64,000 bases of DNA from Sphingopyxis sp. YF1 (GTDB lineage: Bacteria; Pseudomonadota; Alphaproteobacteria; Sphingomonadales; Sphingomonadaceae): contig NZ_CP033204.1 of NCBI RefSeq assembly GCF_022701295.1, positions 2,418,001-2,482,000 of the forward strand, written 5' to 3'. A program made the position numbers and the translations under genes. A model generated the notes under the pieces. The model did no database searches. It saw nothing but the letters and a program-made list of their open reading frames with translations, and was not told the DNA's origin. Numbering within the stretch: the first letter of the stretch is position 1; each line of letters begins with the position of its first letter. This document shows positions 7,874 through 16,170 of the stretch, piece after piece.

Positions 7874-8520
7874 CTTTTCGGATCGACGCGGTGCTGACCG
7901 GCAAGGCGCGGCGCTTCGGCGCCAAGGGCGAAGCGAGCGCGATCGCCAAGACGCCCGTCGCCGGGGCGCTGCACGTCGGCTTCCTCGGCATCGCGGGCGA
8001 CGAACAGGCCGACCTGATGGTGCACGGCGGCCCCGACAAGGCGATCCATCACTATCCGCGCGACCATTATGACTGGTGGCGCGGCACGCTGGGCGATCAT
8101 GCGCTGCTCGCGGCGCCGGGCGCGTTCGGCGAAAATATCTCGACCGCCGGGCTGGTCGAGAGCGAAGCCTGCCTCGGCGACCGCTACCGGCTCGGCAGCG
8201 CACTCGTCGAGATCAGCCAGGGACGCCAGCCCTGCTGGAAGCTCGGCCACCGCTTCGGCGTGGCGAGCGTGCCCGCGACGGTGGTGAGCACGCGCCGCAG
8301 CGGCTGGTATTATCGGGTGATCGAAGAAGGCTCGGTCGCAGCCGGCGACGCGCTGGCGCTGGTCGAACGCCCGCTGCCCGACTGGAGCGTCGAACGCGTG
8401 TTCACGCTGCTGATCGGCGGCGGCGGGAAACGCGAGCCCGCCGCGCTGCGCACGCTGGCGACGACCGAGGCCCTTGCGAAGACGTGGCGCGTGCGCGCGG
8501 AAAAACTGCTCCCCGGCTGA
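7870..8520 (+). CDS. MOSC domain protein (YiiM-like)
   Basis: 216 aa, close to E. coli YiiM. MOSC domains carry the molybdenum cofactor and act in reduction of N-hydroxylated compounds. Visible family features are GIAGDEQADLMVHGG, KAIHHYPRDHY, AFGENIST and the conserved Cys in QGRQPCWKLGHRFG, which would bind sulfur or the cofactor. A 3-alpha-like C-terminal tail (VERVFTLL) follows. It overlaps the MarR gene by 4 bases. YiiM-type proteins detoxify N-hydroxylated bases; that role here is from family knowledge. Confidence 0.9.
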   Translation: MTFRIDAVLTGKARRFGAKGEASAIAKTPVAGALHVGFLGIAGDEQADLMVHGGPDKAIHHYPRDHYDWWRGTLGDHALLAAPGAFGENISTAGLVESEACLGDRYRLGSALVEISQGRQPCWKLGHRFGVASVPATVVSTRRSGWYYRVIEEGSVAAGDALALVERPLPDWSVERVFTLLIGGGGKREPAALRTLATTEALAKTWRVRAEKLLPG

Positions 8521-8521
8521 C

Positions 8522-8548
8522 CTTCGCCGTCATCGGACGGCGGCGAAG
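8522..8548. terminator. Hairpin between convergent genes
   Basis: CTTCGCCG and CGGCGAAG are exact inverted repeats with an 11-base loop, directly after the MOSC stop and before the end of the arylesterase gene. There is no T-run, so its action as a terminator is only likely. Confidence 0.35.
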
Positions 8549-8553
8549 ATCGC

Positions 8554-9267
8554 TCAGTCGGCGCCCGGCAATTGCTCCTCGACCAGCGGGGCGAGCGCTT
8601 CGGCGATGATCTTCACCCCCTGGGCATTGGGATGGATATTGTCGCCGAGCATCAAAGCCTTGTCGGTGACGACATTGTCGAGGATGAAGGGATAGAGGCT
8701 TGCGTCATATTTGGCCGCGAGTTCGGGAAAGATCGGGTTGAATTTCGCGGCATAGTCCGCGCCGAGATTCGGCGCCGCGACCATGCCGGTGAGCACGACG
8801 GGAATGCCCCGCTTGTGCAGTTCGGCGAGCATCGCATCGAGATTGGCGCGCGTCTGCGCCGCGTCGATCCCGCGCAGCATGTCGTTGCCGCCGAGCCCGA
8901 GCAGCACCACCGCAGGCTTTGTCCGGGCATTGTCGAGCACGAAGGCGAGGCGCTGGCGCCCCGCGGCGGTGGTATCGCCCGACACGCCGGCGTTCTGGAC
9001 GCGCGCGACCGCCCCGTCGGCGGCAAGCGCCGCCTGAAGCTGCGGCGCCAGCCCTTCCTTCGGGCCGAGCTGATATCCGGCATAGAGGCTGTCGCCGAAG
9101 GCGATGACGAGCGGCGCGTCGGCGGGGATCGTGGCCGCTTTCGTCGAAGCAGCGCCATCGTTGGTCGAAGGCGCCGCCTTTTCCGCCGGTCCGCACGCGG
9201 CGAGCGGTTGGCAAAGCGCGAGCACACAACCATATATTGCAAACGAACGCCATCCGGCCTTGTTCAT
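8554..9267 (-). CDS. SGNH-family arylesterase / acyl-CoA thioesterase I-like lipoprotein
   Basis: 237 aa. The signal peptide ends in a lipobox-like LAACG, so the mature protein is probably a lipoprotein. SGNH blocks: IAFGDSLYAGY (nucleophile Ser), NAGVSGDT (Gly), LGLGGNDMLRG (Asn), and DNIHPNAQG (Asp-His). This is the TesA/arylesterase group, periplasmic esterases acting on small acyl or aryl esters. Start MNKAGWRS at 9267 begins the signal peptide. As in E. coli tesA/ybbA/ybbP, it is divergent from an ABC ATPase-permease pair. Confidence 0.92.
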   Translation of the reverse strand: MNKAGWRSFAIYGCVLALCQPLAACGPAEKAAPSTNDGAASTKAATIPADAPLVIAFGDSLYAGYQLGPKEGLAPQLQAALAADGAVARVQNAGVSGDTTAAGRQRLAFVLDNARTKPAVVLLGLGGNDMLRGIDAAQTRANLDAMLAELHKRGIPVVLTGMVAAPNLGADYAAKFNPIFPELAAKYDASLYPFILDNVVTDKALMLGDNIHPNAQGVKIIAEALAPLVEEQLPGAD

Positions 9268-9283
9268 TCCAAAGGGTCCCTTC

Positions 9284-9985
9284 TTGACCGATGCCCAACG
9301 ACCGTCGCCCGATGTGGCGATCGCCGCCCGCAATGTGACGCTGACGCTGGGCAGCGACAAGGCCCCCGTCGAAATATTGCGCGGTGTCGATCTGGAGGTC
9401 GCGGCGGGCACGTCGGTCGCGCTGCTCGGCCCGTCGGGGTCGGGTAAAAGCTCGCTGATGGCGGTGCTCGCGGGGCTCGAACGCGCGGGCGGCGGCAGCG
9501 TGCAGGTCGCCGGAATGGATTTCACCGCGCTCGACGAGGATGCGCTGGCGCGGGCGCGGCGCGGGCGGATCGGGATCGTGCTCCAGGCGTTCCACCTGCT
9601 CCCGACGATGACCGCGCTCGAAAATGTCGCGGTGCCCCTCGAACTTGCAGGCATTGCCGACCCGTTCGGGCGCGCGGCTCAGGAACTCGAAGCCGTCGGG
9701 CTCGGCCACCGGCTGACGCACTATCCCGCGCAATTGTCGGGCGGCGAACAGCAGCGCGTCGCCATCGCGCGTGCGATGGCGAGCGAGCCCGCGATCATCT
9801 TTGCCGACGAACCCACGGGCAATCTCGACACCGCGACCGGCCATGCGATCATCGAGCTGATCTTCGCGCGCCGCGCCGCGCTGGGCGCGACGTTGCTGAT
9901 CATCACCCACGATCCCGAGCTCGCCGAACATTGCGACCGCGTCGTCGTGATGCACGACGGGCGGATCGAGGAACGGGCCACGTGA
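9284..9985 (+). CDS. ABC transporter ATP-binding protein (YbbA/LolD-like)
   Basis: About 233 aa from a TTG at 9284; longer readings would run into the divergent esterase gene. Walker A GPSGSGKSS, Q-loop VLQAFHLLP, signature LSGGEQQRVAIARA, Walker B IIFADEPTGNLD and H-loop IITHD are all intact. It belongs to the MacB/LolD type that powers FtsX-like permeases without itself moving a substrate through a pore. Its partner is the 833-aa permease at 10141, separated by a dispersed repeat. A start at a nearby GTG cannot be excluded. Confidence 0.93.
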   Translation: MTDAQRPSPDVAIAARNVTLTLGSDKAPVEILRGVDLEVAAGTSVALLGPSGSGKSSLMAVLAGLERAGGGSVQVAGMDFTALDEDALARARRGRIGIVLQAFHLLPTMTALENVAVPLELAGIADPFGRAAQELEAVGLGHRLTHYPAQLSGGEQQRVAIARAMASEPAIIFADEPTGNLDTATGHAIIELIFARRAALGATLLIITHDPELAEHCDRVVVMHDGRIEERAT

Positions 9986-9998
9986 TGATGGCGCACAT

Positions 9999-10136
9999 AT
10001 CCTCCCTGTGGCGCAGCCATGGGGAGATAGCAGCGGCGCAGCCGCTGACGGAGGGGCAATGGCGCTGGCGTCGCGGCCCCTCCACCATCCGCTTCGCGGA
10101 CGCTCCCCCTCCCCATCGCTTCGCGACAGGGAGGAT
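9999..10136. repeat. Dispersed inverted-repeat element, copy B (138 bp), inside an ABC operon
   Basis: It begins ATCCTCCCTGTGGCGCAGCC and ends GCGACAGGGAGGAT, the same ends as copies A, C, D and E. It fills the space between the ABC ATPase stop and the permease ATG. Its terminal AGGGAGGA lies 5 bases before that ATG and is the permease's only visible Shine-Dalgarno. Confidence 0.88.
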
Positions 10137-10140
10137 TTAG

Positions 10141-12642
10141 ATGCTCCCCCTCGCCACCCTCTGGCGCATCGCGCGACGCGATCTGGCGGCACGCATCCGC
10201 GGGCTTCGCCTGCTTGCGGTATGCCTGTTCCTCGGCGTCGCGACGCTCGCGGCGATCGGCAGCCTGACGCGCGGGATCACCGCCGAACTCGAGACGCGCG
10301 GGCAGACGATCCTCGGCGGCGATATCGAATTCGGCATGCCCCAGCGGCAGGCGAACGAGGCCGAAATGGCGGCGTTCCGCAGCGCCGGGACGACCTCCGC
10401 AACGGTGCGGTTGCGCGCGATGGCCAACGCGCCCGGCGGCGACGCCTTGCTTGCCGAACTGAAGGCGGTCGACGCCGCCTATCCACTCTATGGCACGATG
10501 CGGCTCGAAAGCGGTGCGCGGCGCGGTCCGCCGCCCGCCGGCACGATCTGGGTCGGCAAGGACTTCGCCTCGCGGCTCGACCTGAGTGTCGACGAGGCGG
10601 TGAAGTTCGGCGAGAAGAATTTTCGTATCGACGGCATCATCGCCGACGAACCCGACCGGCTCGGCGAGGGCTTTGCGCTGGGTCCGGTCGCGATCATCGG
10701 CATCGCCGATCTCGACGCGACGCGGCTGATCCAGCCCGGCAGCCTTTATGAAAGCAAATATCGCGTCCGCCTCCCCGACGACGCCAACCCCGCAGCCGTC
10801 GGCAAGGCGCTCGAAAAGCAGTTCCCCGGCGCGGGCTGGGACATCACCGACCGCAGCAACGGCGCACCGGGAACCCGGCGCTTCATCGAACGCATGGGGC
10901 AATTCCTGTCGCTGGTCGGGCTTGCAGCGCTGGTGATCGCGGGCATCGGCGTCGGCAACGGCGTCGCCTCCTATCTTGCGGGCAAGCGCCCGGGGCTTGC
11001 AACGCTCAAGGTGCTCGGCGCCGACAGCAGCACGGTGATGCGCATCTATGGCCTGCAGATCCTGGCGGTCGCCGCGCTGGCGATCTTCGCCGGGCTGGCG
11101 GTCGGCGCGCTCGCCCCCGCAGCGATCACCGCGGTCGCGGGCGACGTGCTGCCCGTCAAGCCGGGGATCGCGCTCTATCCGCTGCCGCTCGCGATCAGCG
11201 CCGCCTATGGCCTGTTGATCGCCATCGCCTTTGCCCTACCCCCGCTCGCCGCGACGCGGCGCGTGCCCGCGGCGGGGCTGTACCGCGCCACCGTGTCAGG
11301 ACTCGCGCGGCCCGAGATGCGAACGGTCCTTTCGGTGGGCGGCGCGCTGGCGGCGGTGGTCGCGATTGCGATTGGCACCGCGCGCGAACCACTGTTCGCG
11401 CTGGGTTTCGTCGGCGCGGCCGCGGCGCTGCTGCTGCTGCTCGTCGCGATGGGCTGGCTGGTGCGCACCATCGCAAGCCGCGTGCCGCGGCCCCGGCAAC
11501 CGCTGCTCCGCCTCGCGGTCGCGAACCTGCACCGTCCCGGTGCGGCGACCGGGGCGCTGGTGGTGGCGCTCGGGCTCGGCCTGACCCTGTTCGTGACGCT
11601 CGCGGCGGTGCAGACGAGCATCACCGCCGAGATTGCGCGCACCGTGCCGCAGCGCGCGCCGAGCTTTTTCGTGCTCGACATTCCGCGCGACGGCGCCGCG
11701 GATTTTCGCGCGATGGTGACGAAGGCCGATCCCGGGGCCGAGATCAACCTGATCCCCGCGCTGCGCGGCGGCGTCACCGAATATGCCGGGAAGCGCGTCG
11801 ACGAACTCGAACAATTGCCCGAGGGGGCGTGGGTGCTGCGCGGCGACCGCGGGCTGACCTACAGCCCGGCGCTCCCCAACGGCAGCGAACTCGTCGCCGG
11901 GCGCTGGTGGGCGGCAGACTATAAGGGACCGCCGCTGGTCAGCGTCGAGCAGGAGGTCGCGACCTCGATCGGGCTCAAGATCGGCGACACGCTGTCGGTC
12001 AACGTGCTGGGGGTCGAGGTCCAGGCGCGGGTCGCCTCCCTGCGCACCGTCGAATGGGACAATTTCGGGCTGAACTATGTGCTCGTCTTCTCGCCGGGCA
12101 GTTTCGATGCGGCGCCGCACAACATGGTCGCGACGGTCGCGGTCGGCCCCGGCGCCGAGACCGAGCTGGCGCGCAGCATCCCGCGCGCCTTTCCCTCCGC
12201 CTCGGTGATCGCGGTTCGGGATGTGATCGGACAGGTGACGACGTTGCTCACCCAGATGAGCCAGGCGATCGCCGCGGCGGCGAGCATTGCGATCCTTGCG
12301 GGGATCGCGGTGCTGATCGGCGCGATCGCGGCGAGCCGCGAGCGGCGCGTCTATGACAGCGTCATCCTGAAGCTGCTCGGCGCGACGCGCGGGCAGATTT
12401 TGGGTGCACAGGGGCTGGAATATGCGGTGCTCGCGGCGGTCGTCGCGGCGCTGGCGCTCGGGCTCGGGCTCGCTGCCGCCTGGTATGTCGTGACCCAGAT
12501 CTTCGACTTCGCCTTCGCGCCCGATCCGTTCGCGGTCGGGATCACGCTGCTCGGCGGCGCGGGGCTTGCCTTCCTGATCGGGATCGCGGGAAGCTGGCCG
12601 CTGCTGTCGGCCAAGCCGGCGCAGGCGCTGCGCGACCTTTAG
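10141..12642 (+). CDS. FtsX-like ABC transporter permease (YbbP-like)
   Basis: 833 aa, the right size for YbbP-type permeases with two FtsX modules. One membrane segment near residues 25-45 is followed by a large periplasmic domain. A four-segment block lies around residues 255-440, a second periplasmic domain follows, and the C-terminal FtsX block has ILKLLGATRGQIL and LIGIAGSWPLL. It pairs with the ATPase at 9284. YbbA/YbbP complexes are thought to extract lipids or envelope molecules together with the TesA-like esterase; the exact substrate is unknown. The ribosome site comes from the repeat element upstream. Confidence 0.93.
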   Translation: MLPLATLWRIARRDLAARIRGLRLLAVCLFLGVATLAAIGSLTRGITAELETRGQTILGGDIEFGMPQRQANEAEMAAFRSAGTTSATVRLRAMANAPGGDALLAELKAVDAAYPLYGTMRLESGARRGPPPAGTIWVGKDFASRLDLSVDEAVKFGEKNFRIDGIIADEPDRLGEGFALGPVAIIGIADLDATRLIQPGSLYESKYRVRLPDDANPAAVGKALEKQFPGAGWDITDRSNGAPGTRRFIERMGQFLSLVGLAALVIAGIGVGNGVASYLAGKRPGLATLKVLGADSSTVMRIYGLQILAVAALAIFAGLAVGALAPAAITAVAGDVLPVKPGIALYPLPLAISAAYGLLIAIAFALPPLAATRRVPAAGLYRATVSGLARPEMRTVLSVGGALAAVVAIAIGTAREPLFALGFVGAAAALLLLLVAMGWLVRTIASRVPRPRQPLLRLAVANLHRPGAATGALVVALGLGLTLFVTLAAVQTSITAEIARTVPQRAPSFFVLDIPRDGAADFRAMVTKADPGAEINLIPALRGGVTEYAGKRVDELEQLPEGAWVLRGDRGLTYSPALPNGSELVAGRWWAADYKGPPLVSVEQEVATSIGLKIGDTLSVNVLGVEVQARVASLRTVEWDNFGLNYVLVFSPGSFDAAPHNMVATVAVGPGAETELARSIPRAFPSASVIAVRDVIGQVTTLLTQMSQAIAAAASIAILAGIAVLIGAIAASRERRVYDSVILKLLGATRGQILGAQGLEYAVLAAVVAALALGLGLAAAWYVVTQIFDFAFAPDPFAVGITLLGGAGLAFLIGIAGSWPLLSAKPAQALRDL

Positions 12643-13400
12643 TTCAGCAGCCGCACCACCGCCGAAACCGCGGCGATGCCGAGCACGAGCGCGACCATCG
12701 CCTGCCACACATGCGGCGCAACGCGGCCGAAATGGCGCGCGCCGATGCGGTTGCCGAGCCACATCGGCGCGAAGAGAAGCAGCGAAATCAGGAACAGCTT
12801 CAGCGTCGCGATGCCGACCCACAGGGCGGCAAGCGTACCCGCGATCGCGGTGCCGAAGAAGATCAGCAGCATCGACGCGCGCGCCACCTTGGGATCGAGC
12901 GAGCGGCGGAGATAGAAGGGCACGACCGGCGGCCCCGGCATCGCCGCGAAGCCGGTGAGGATGCCCGATGCAAGCCCCGTCCCCGCCACCGCGGCGCGGC
13001 CCGGCCGGTGTCCGTCGGGATGCTTGGGAAGCAGCACGGCGACGAAGGCGGCGACCGCCGCGAGGGTGATCAGCAGCCGCGCGATGTCGGGACGCGTCGC
13101 ATCGAGCGCGACCATGCCGACGGGCGTCGTCGCCATCGCGACCAGCGCGATCGGGATCGCAGTCGACCGGTCGGCGTCGGCGAGGATGATGCGGATGCCC
13201 ACCGGCCCGATCAGCAGCTGGAGCAGGATGCCGAGCACCACCGCCTCGGCGGGCGCAATGATCAGCCCGAGCAGCGGCACGAGGATGATCGCCATGCCGA
13301 AACCCGTGAGTCCGCGCACATAGGCGGCGCCGAAGGTCATCGCCGCCGCACCGGCAAGGGTCAGCGGCGCAAGACCGACAAGTTGCTGGATGCCCGTCAT
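12639..13400 (-). CDS. TSUP-family membrane transporter (TauE/SafE-like)
   Basis: 253 aa with about eight hydrophobic segments in two halves. Each half carries the family type of motif: GLTGFGMAIILVPLL near the start and GILTGFAAMPGPPVVPFYL in the middle. TSUP proteins export or import small anions such as sulfite, sulfoacetate or other organosulfur compounds. It ends by overlapping the tail of the convergent ABC permease gene by 4 bases. No adjacent sulfur-metabolism gene points to a substrate. Confidence 0.9.
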   Translation of the reverse strand: MTGIQQLVGLAPLTLAGAAAMTFGAAYVRGLTGFGMAIILVPLLGLIIAPAEAVVLGILLQLLIGPVGIRIILADADRSTAIPIALVAMATTPVGMVALDATRPDIARLLITLAAVAAFVAVLLPKHPDGHRPGRAAVAGTGLASGILTGFAAMPGPPVVPFYLRRSLDPKVARASMLLIFFGTAIAGTLAALWVGIATLKLFLISLLLFAPMWLGNRIGARHFGRVAPHVWQAMVALVLGIAAVSAVVRLLN

Positions 13401-13489
13401 CGGACGGAAGCGGACGAAAAGGACAAAGGCTACCCCCGATGGTCGAAGGCGCGCCCTAACGCAGGACGATGGGTGCGGCTAGCCCCGGC

Positions 13490-14629
13490 TTACGAAAGCG
13501 GCCAGAGCCGGTCGACCGGCCGTTCGAGCACCTGCGCCGCCGCGGCGTGGAGCCTCGCAGGCGCGAGGCGGCCCGCGCGGATTGCATCGTCCAGCCAGGT
13601 TTCGATCGAACCGCCGGTTTCGACCCATTTGTCCTGCCGCAACATGCCATAGAAGGCGCCGGCGAGGACGTGGATGCCGTCGTCGGAGCGGCGCCAGCGG
13701 TCGGCGGGATTGCGCGCGACGCCGAGTGCCTCGGCGATCAGCTGGTCGAGCGCCTGCGCGAGATCCTCGTTGAGCAGCCCGTCGAGCGTCGTATAGCCCC
13801 ATTTGGGATCATGCTCGCTGACCACGCGCATGATCAGCGCGTCCTTTTCGAGCAGCGCCAGCGCCGCCCTGGCGGCCGGTCCATCCATCGGCACCGGCGG
13901 GTGCAGCATCTCGTGCGCGGCGTTGCGAACCGTGACCGGCACGCCCCAGTCGGTGGCCTGAAGGAAGGTCTGGCCCTGCACCTTGATCCCATGCGGCTTG
14001 CAGAATTGCAGCAGCACGACCTCGATCTGCGGGTCGAAACTGCGGCCGGTGAGCTTTTCGTGCCAGCGGATCACGTCATAGTCGGCGAGATCGCGCGTCA
14101 GGTCGGCGATACGCGCGTCGATGGCGCCGATGCGAGTCCGGCGAAAGGCCGCAAAATCCGCCGTCTGCATCGCTTCGAACACGGCTTTCAACCGCGGCGC
14201 GGCGCCCGTGAACCAGCGCCAGTCGGCTTCGGCCCAATAGGGGCTGGCACGATAGGCGGGCAGCAGCTGCGCCTCGGGGTCGGCGGCACCGGCGATCAGC
14301 GTCGCGAGATCGCTGTCGTTGCCGTTCGAAAAGAGGACCGACAGATTCGGCCCGAGCAGTCCGAATTTCGCCGTTTCTGCCTCCTTCCACAACGCGCCTA
14401 TGTCGGCGCGGACGGCGCCGGGCAAGCGCGCGGCAAAGGCGTCGGCGTCGGCCTTGTAATAGTCGAGATACAGGGTGCCGCCCGCGAGCGGCCCGAGGAA
14501 GGCGAGCGCATCGAAGCCTTCGGACGCCCGGACTTTCCATCGTGTACGCATCGGAGGGCGCGCGTTTTGCGCGAGAGCGGGGACGGCGAAGCTGCCAAGA
14601 GCGGCGGCGAGGAAGAGGCGGCGATCCAT
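13490..14629 (-). CDS. Exported protein with HExxH motif, putative metallopeptidase of unknown family
   Basis: 379 aa. The N-terminus MDRRLFLAAALGSFAVPALA looks like a signal peptide with a twin-Arg start. The centre has AAHEMLHPPVP (about residue 245), matching HExxH. About 45 residues later NEDLAQALDQLIAEALG offers a downstream Glu in a helix, the layout of gluzincin zinc proteases. I do not recognise the family. It is the last gene of the thrS - phosphoesterase - AraC - this gene run, 9 bp after the AraC stop. Peptidase activity is inference from the motif. Confidence 0.75.
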   Translation of the reverse strand: MDRRLFLAAALGSFAVPALAQNARPPMRTRWKVRASEGFDALAFLGPLAGGTLYLDYYKADADAFAARLPGAVRADIGALWKEAETAKFGLLGPNLSVLFSNGNDSDLATLIAGAADPEAQLLPAYRASPYWAEADWRWFTGAAPRLKAVFEAMQTADFAAFRRTRIGAIDARIADLTRDLADYDVIRWHEKLTGRSFDPQIEVVLLQFCKPHGIKVQGQTFLQATDWGVPVTVRNAAHEMLHPPVPMDGPAARAALALLEKDALIMRVVSEHDPKWGYTTLDGLLNEDLAQALDQLIAEALGVARNPADRWRRSDDGIHVLAGAFYGMLRQDKWVETGGSIETWLDDAIRAGRLAPARLHAAAAQVLERPVDRLWPLS

Positions 14630-14638
14630 GCCCCCTTT

Positions 14639-15325
14639 CTATCCCCGAACGCAGCTCCCGGCTTGAACGGACTTTGCCCGGCAGCGGATCGGAGGCGCCC
14701 CCGTGAGCGCGGCGACCGAGCGCGTCAGATGCGCCTGATCGGCGAAGCCCTGATCTGCCGCCAGTCCGGCCAGATTGCCGGTCCACCCGTCGAGGGCCGC
14801 GAGCGCGCGGCGCGTGCGTGACTCGAGCCGGAACCGTTTGGGGCTGACGCCATAGGCGCGCGCGAAACCGCGGCTGACCGACGCGGGATCGAGACCGGCC
14901 GTACGCGCCCAGTCGGCGAGCGCGACGTCGGGGTCGTTCCGGAGCGCCGCGGCGAGCAGGTCGGGCCAGTCGGAAAGTCGCGTTGCGCCGGGGCGCAGGC
15001 TGTCGCGCACATGTTCGGCGGCGGCATGCGGATCACGCTCGGCGAGCCGCGCGGCAGTGTCGGGATCGGCGATGTGACCCACCCCGGCGGCGAGACCGTC
15101 GATCGACGGCAGATTCAGCACCCGGGCACCGATTGCCCCGAAACTGTCCTGATGCGCGGTCCAGCGGCCGTGGACGATGACGGTGCCGGGGCGAGCCGCG
15201 ATCCGCCCCTCGTCGCCCGCCTCCTGATAGCCGCCCGCGAGCACGAGCGCGATATAGGCATCGGCATGACGGTGCCGGGGCAGGCGCGCATGCGCGTCGT
15301 GCCGGCCGATACCGATGGCACTCAT
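14639..15325 (-). CDS. AraC-family transcriptional regulator
   Basis: 228 aa. The N-terminal cupin-type sensing domain has RHRHADAYIALVLAGGYQE and GTVIVHGRWTAHQD. The C-terminal double helix-turn-helix has LADWARTAGLDPASVSRGFARAYGVSPKRFRLE and LAGLAADQGFADQAHLTR. The start at 15325 ([10 protein letters not shown]) is fixed by the 4-base ATGA overlap with the preceding phosphoesterase stop; the much longer open frame would run through that gene. Likely regulates something nearby, perhaps the metallopeptidase-like gene that follows by 9 bp. Confidence 0.9.
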   Translation of the reverse strand: MSAIGIGRHDAHARLPRHRHADAYIALVLAGGYQEAGDEGRIAARPGTVIVHGRWTAHQDSFGAIGARVLNLPSIDGLAAGVGHIADPDTAARLAERDPHAAAEHVRDSLRPGATRLSDWPDLLAAALRNDPDVALADWARTAGLDPASVSRGFARAYGVSPKRFRLESRTRRALAALDGWTGNLAGLAADQGFADQAHLTRSVAALTGAPPIRCRAKSVQAGSCVRG

Positions 15326-16170
15326 GCCGGCGGGCCCAAAGTCACCAGCCAGACATCGGGCGGCACGCCGTAGCGCAGCGGCAGGATGCTCGTTCCCAGT
15401 CCGGCGCCGACGAAGAGTTTCTGTCCGCGATCGGTCATCGCGCCGCACGCGAAACGGTCGCCATAGTCTGATGCATAGGTGAGCGCCCCGACCAGCGGCA
15501 GCGCGATCTGGCCGCAGTGGGTGTGCCCCGCGAACACCGCCGCAACGGGCGCAGGCAGGTCGGGCACGATGTCGGGGCTGTGCGTCGTCAGGATGCGCGG
15601 CCCGGGCCCGAGCGCATCCATCGCGGCGTAGGTCCGCGCAAGATTGTCGTGCCTCGTGACTTCGTCGTCGACCCCACCGATGACCAGTGGTCCGCGGCGC
15701 ACCGCCTGATTGCGCAGCACGGTGACCCCCGCGGCCTGCATGCCGCGCGCGATCGGTTCGGGCTGGAACCAGTAGTCGTGATTGCCGAGCACCGCGATCA
15801 CGCCATATTTCGCCTTCGCCGCGGCGAAGGGTGCGGTGACGTCCGCCGCCGAATAGTGCCGCGTCGCAACCAGCTTTTCACTATGGAAATCGCCCGCGAG
15901 CAGGATCAGGTCGGGCTGCAGCGCATTGAGCCGCTCGAGGATCGCGCGCAGCCGCGCGGGCGGCATGTCGGGACCGGCGACATGCGAGTCCGAGATGAGC
16001 AGCACGCGCATCGGCGGCGCATCGGCGGGCCAGCCCGCGACCGCGAGGCTGGCGGTGCGCACGACCGGTTCGGCGCGCGCGTTCCACAATCCCTTGCCGG
16101 CCAGCGCAAGCCCGGCGAGCAGCAGGCCGATCAGCCAGAGCCCGCGGCGGCGCTTCGCCGGCGCGCTCAA
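15322..16170 (-). CDS. Membrane-anchored metallophosphoesterase
   Basis: 282 aa from a TTG at 16170. One N-terminal membrane segment ([15 protein letters not shown]) is followed by a calcineurin-type phosphoesterase domain: [36 protein letters not shown] and FAGHTHCGQ. These bind two metal ions. The YkuE/YaeI group to which it looks closest includes UDP-2,3-diacylglucosamine pyrophosphatase-like and lipid phosphodiesterase enzymes. The TTG start overlaps the thrS stop by 4 bases, indicating coupling. Substrate unknown. Confidence 0.9.
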   Translation of the reverse strand: MSAPAKRRRGLWLIGLLLAGLALAGKGLWNARAEPVVRTASLAVAGWPADAPPMRVLLISDSHVAGPDMPPARLRAILERLNALQPDLILLAGDFHSEKLVATRHYSAADVTAPFAAAKAKYGVIAVLGNHDYWFQPEPIARGMQAAGVTVLRNQAVRRGPLVIGGVDDEVTRHDNLARTYAAMDALGPGPRILTTHSPDIVPDLPAPVAAVFAGHTHCGQIALPLVGALTYASDYGDRFACGAMTDRGQKLFVGAGLGTSILPLRYGVPPDVWLVTLGPPA

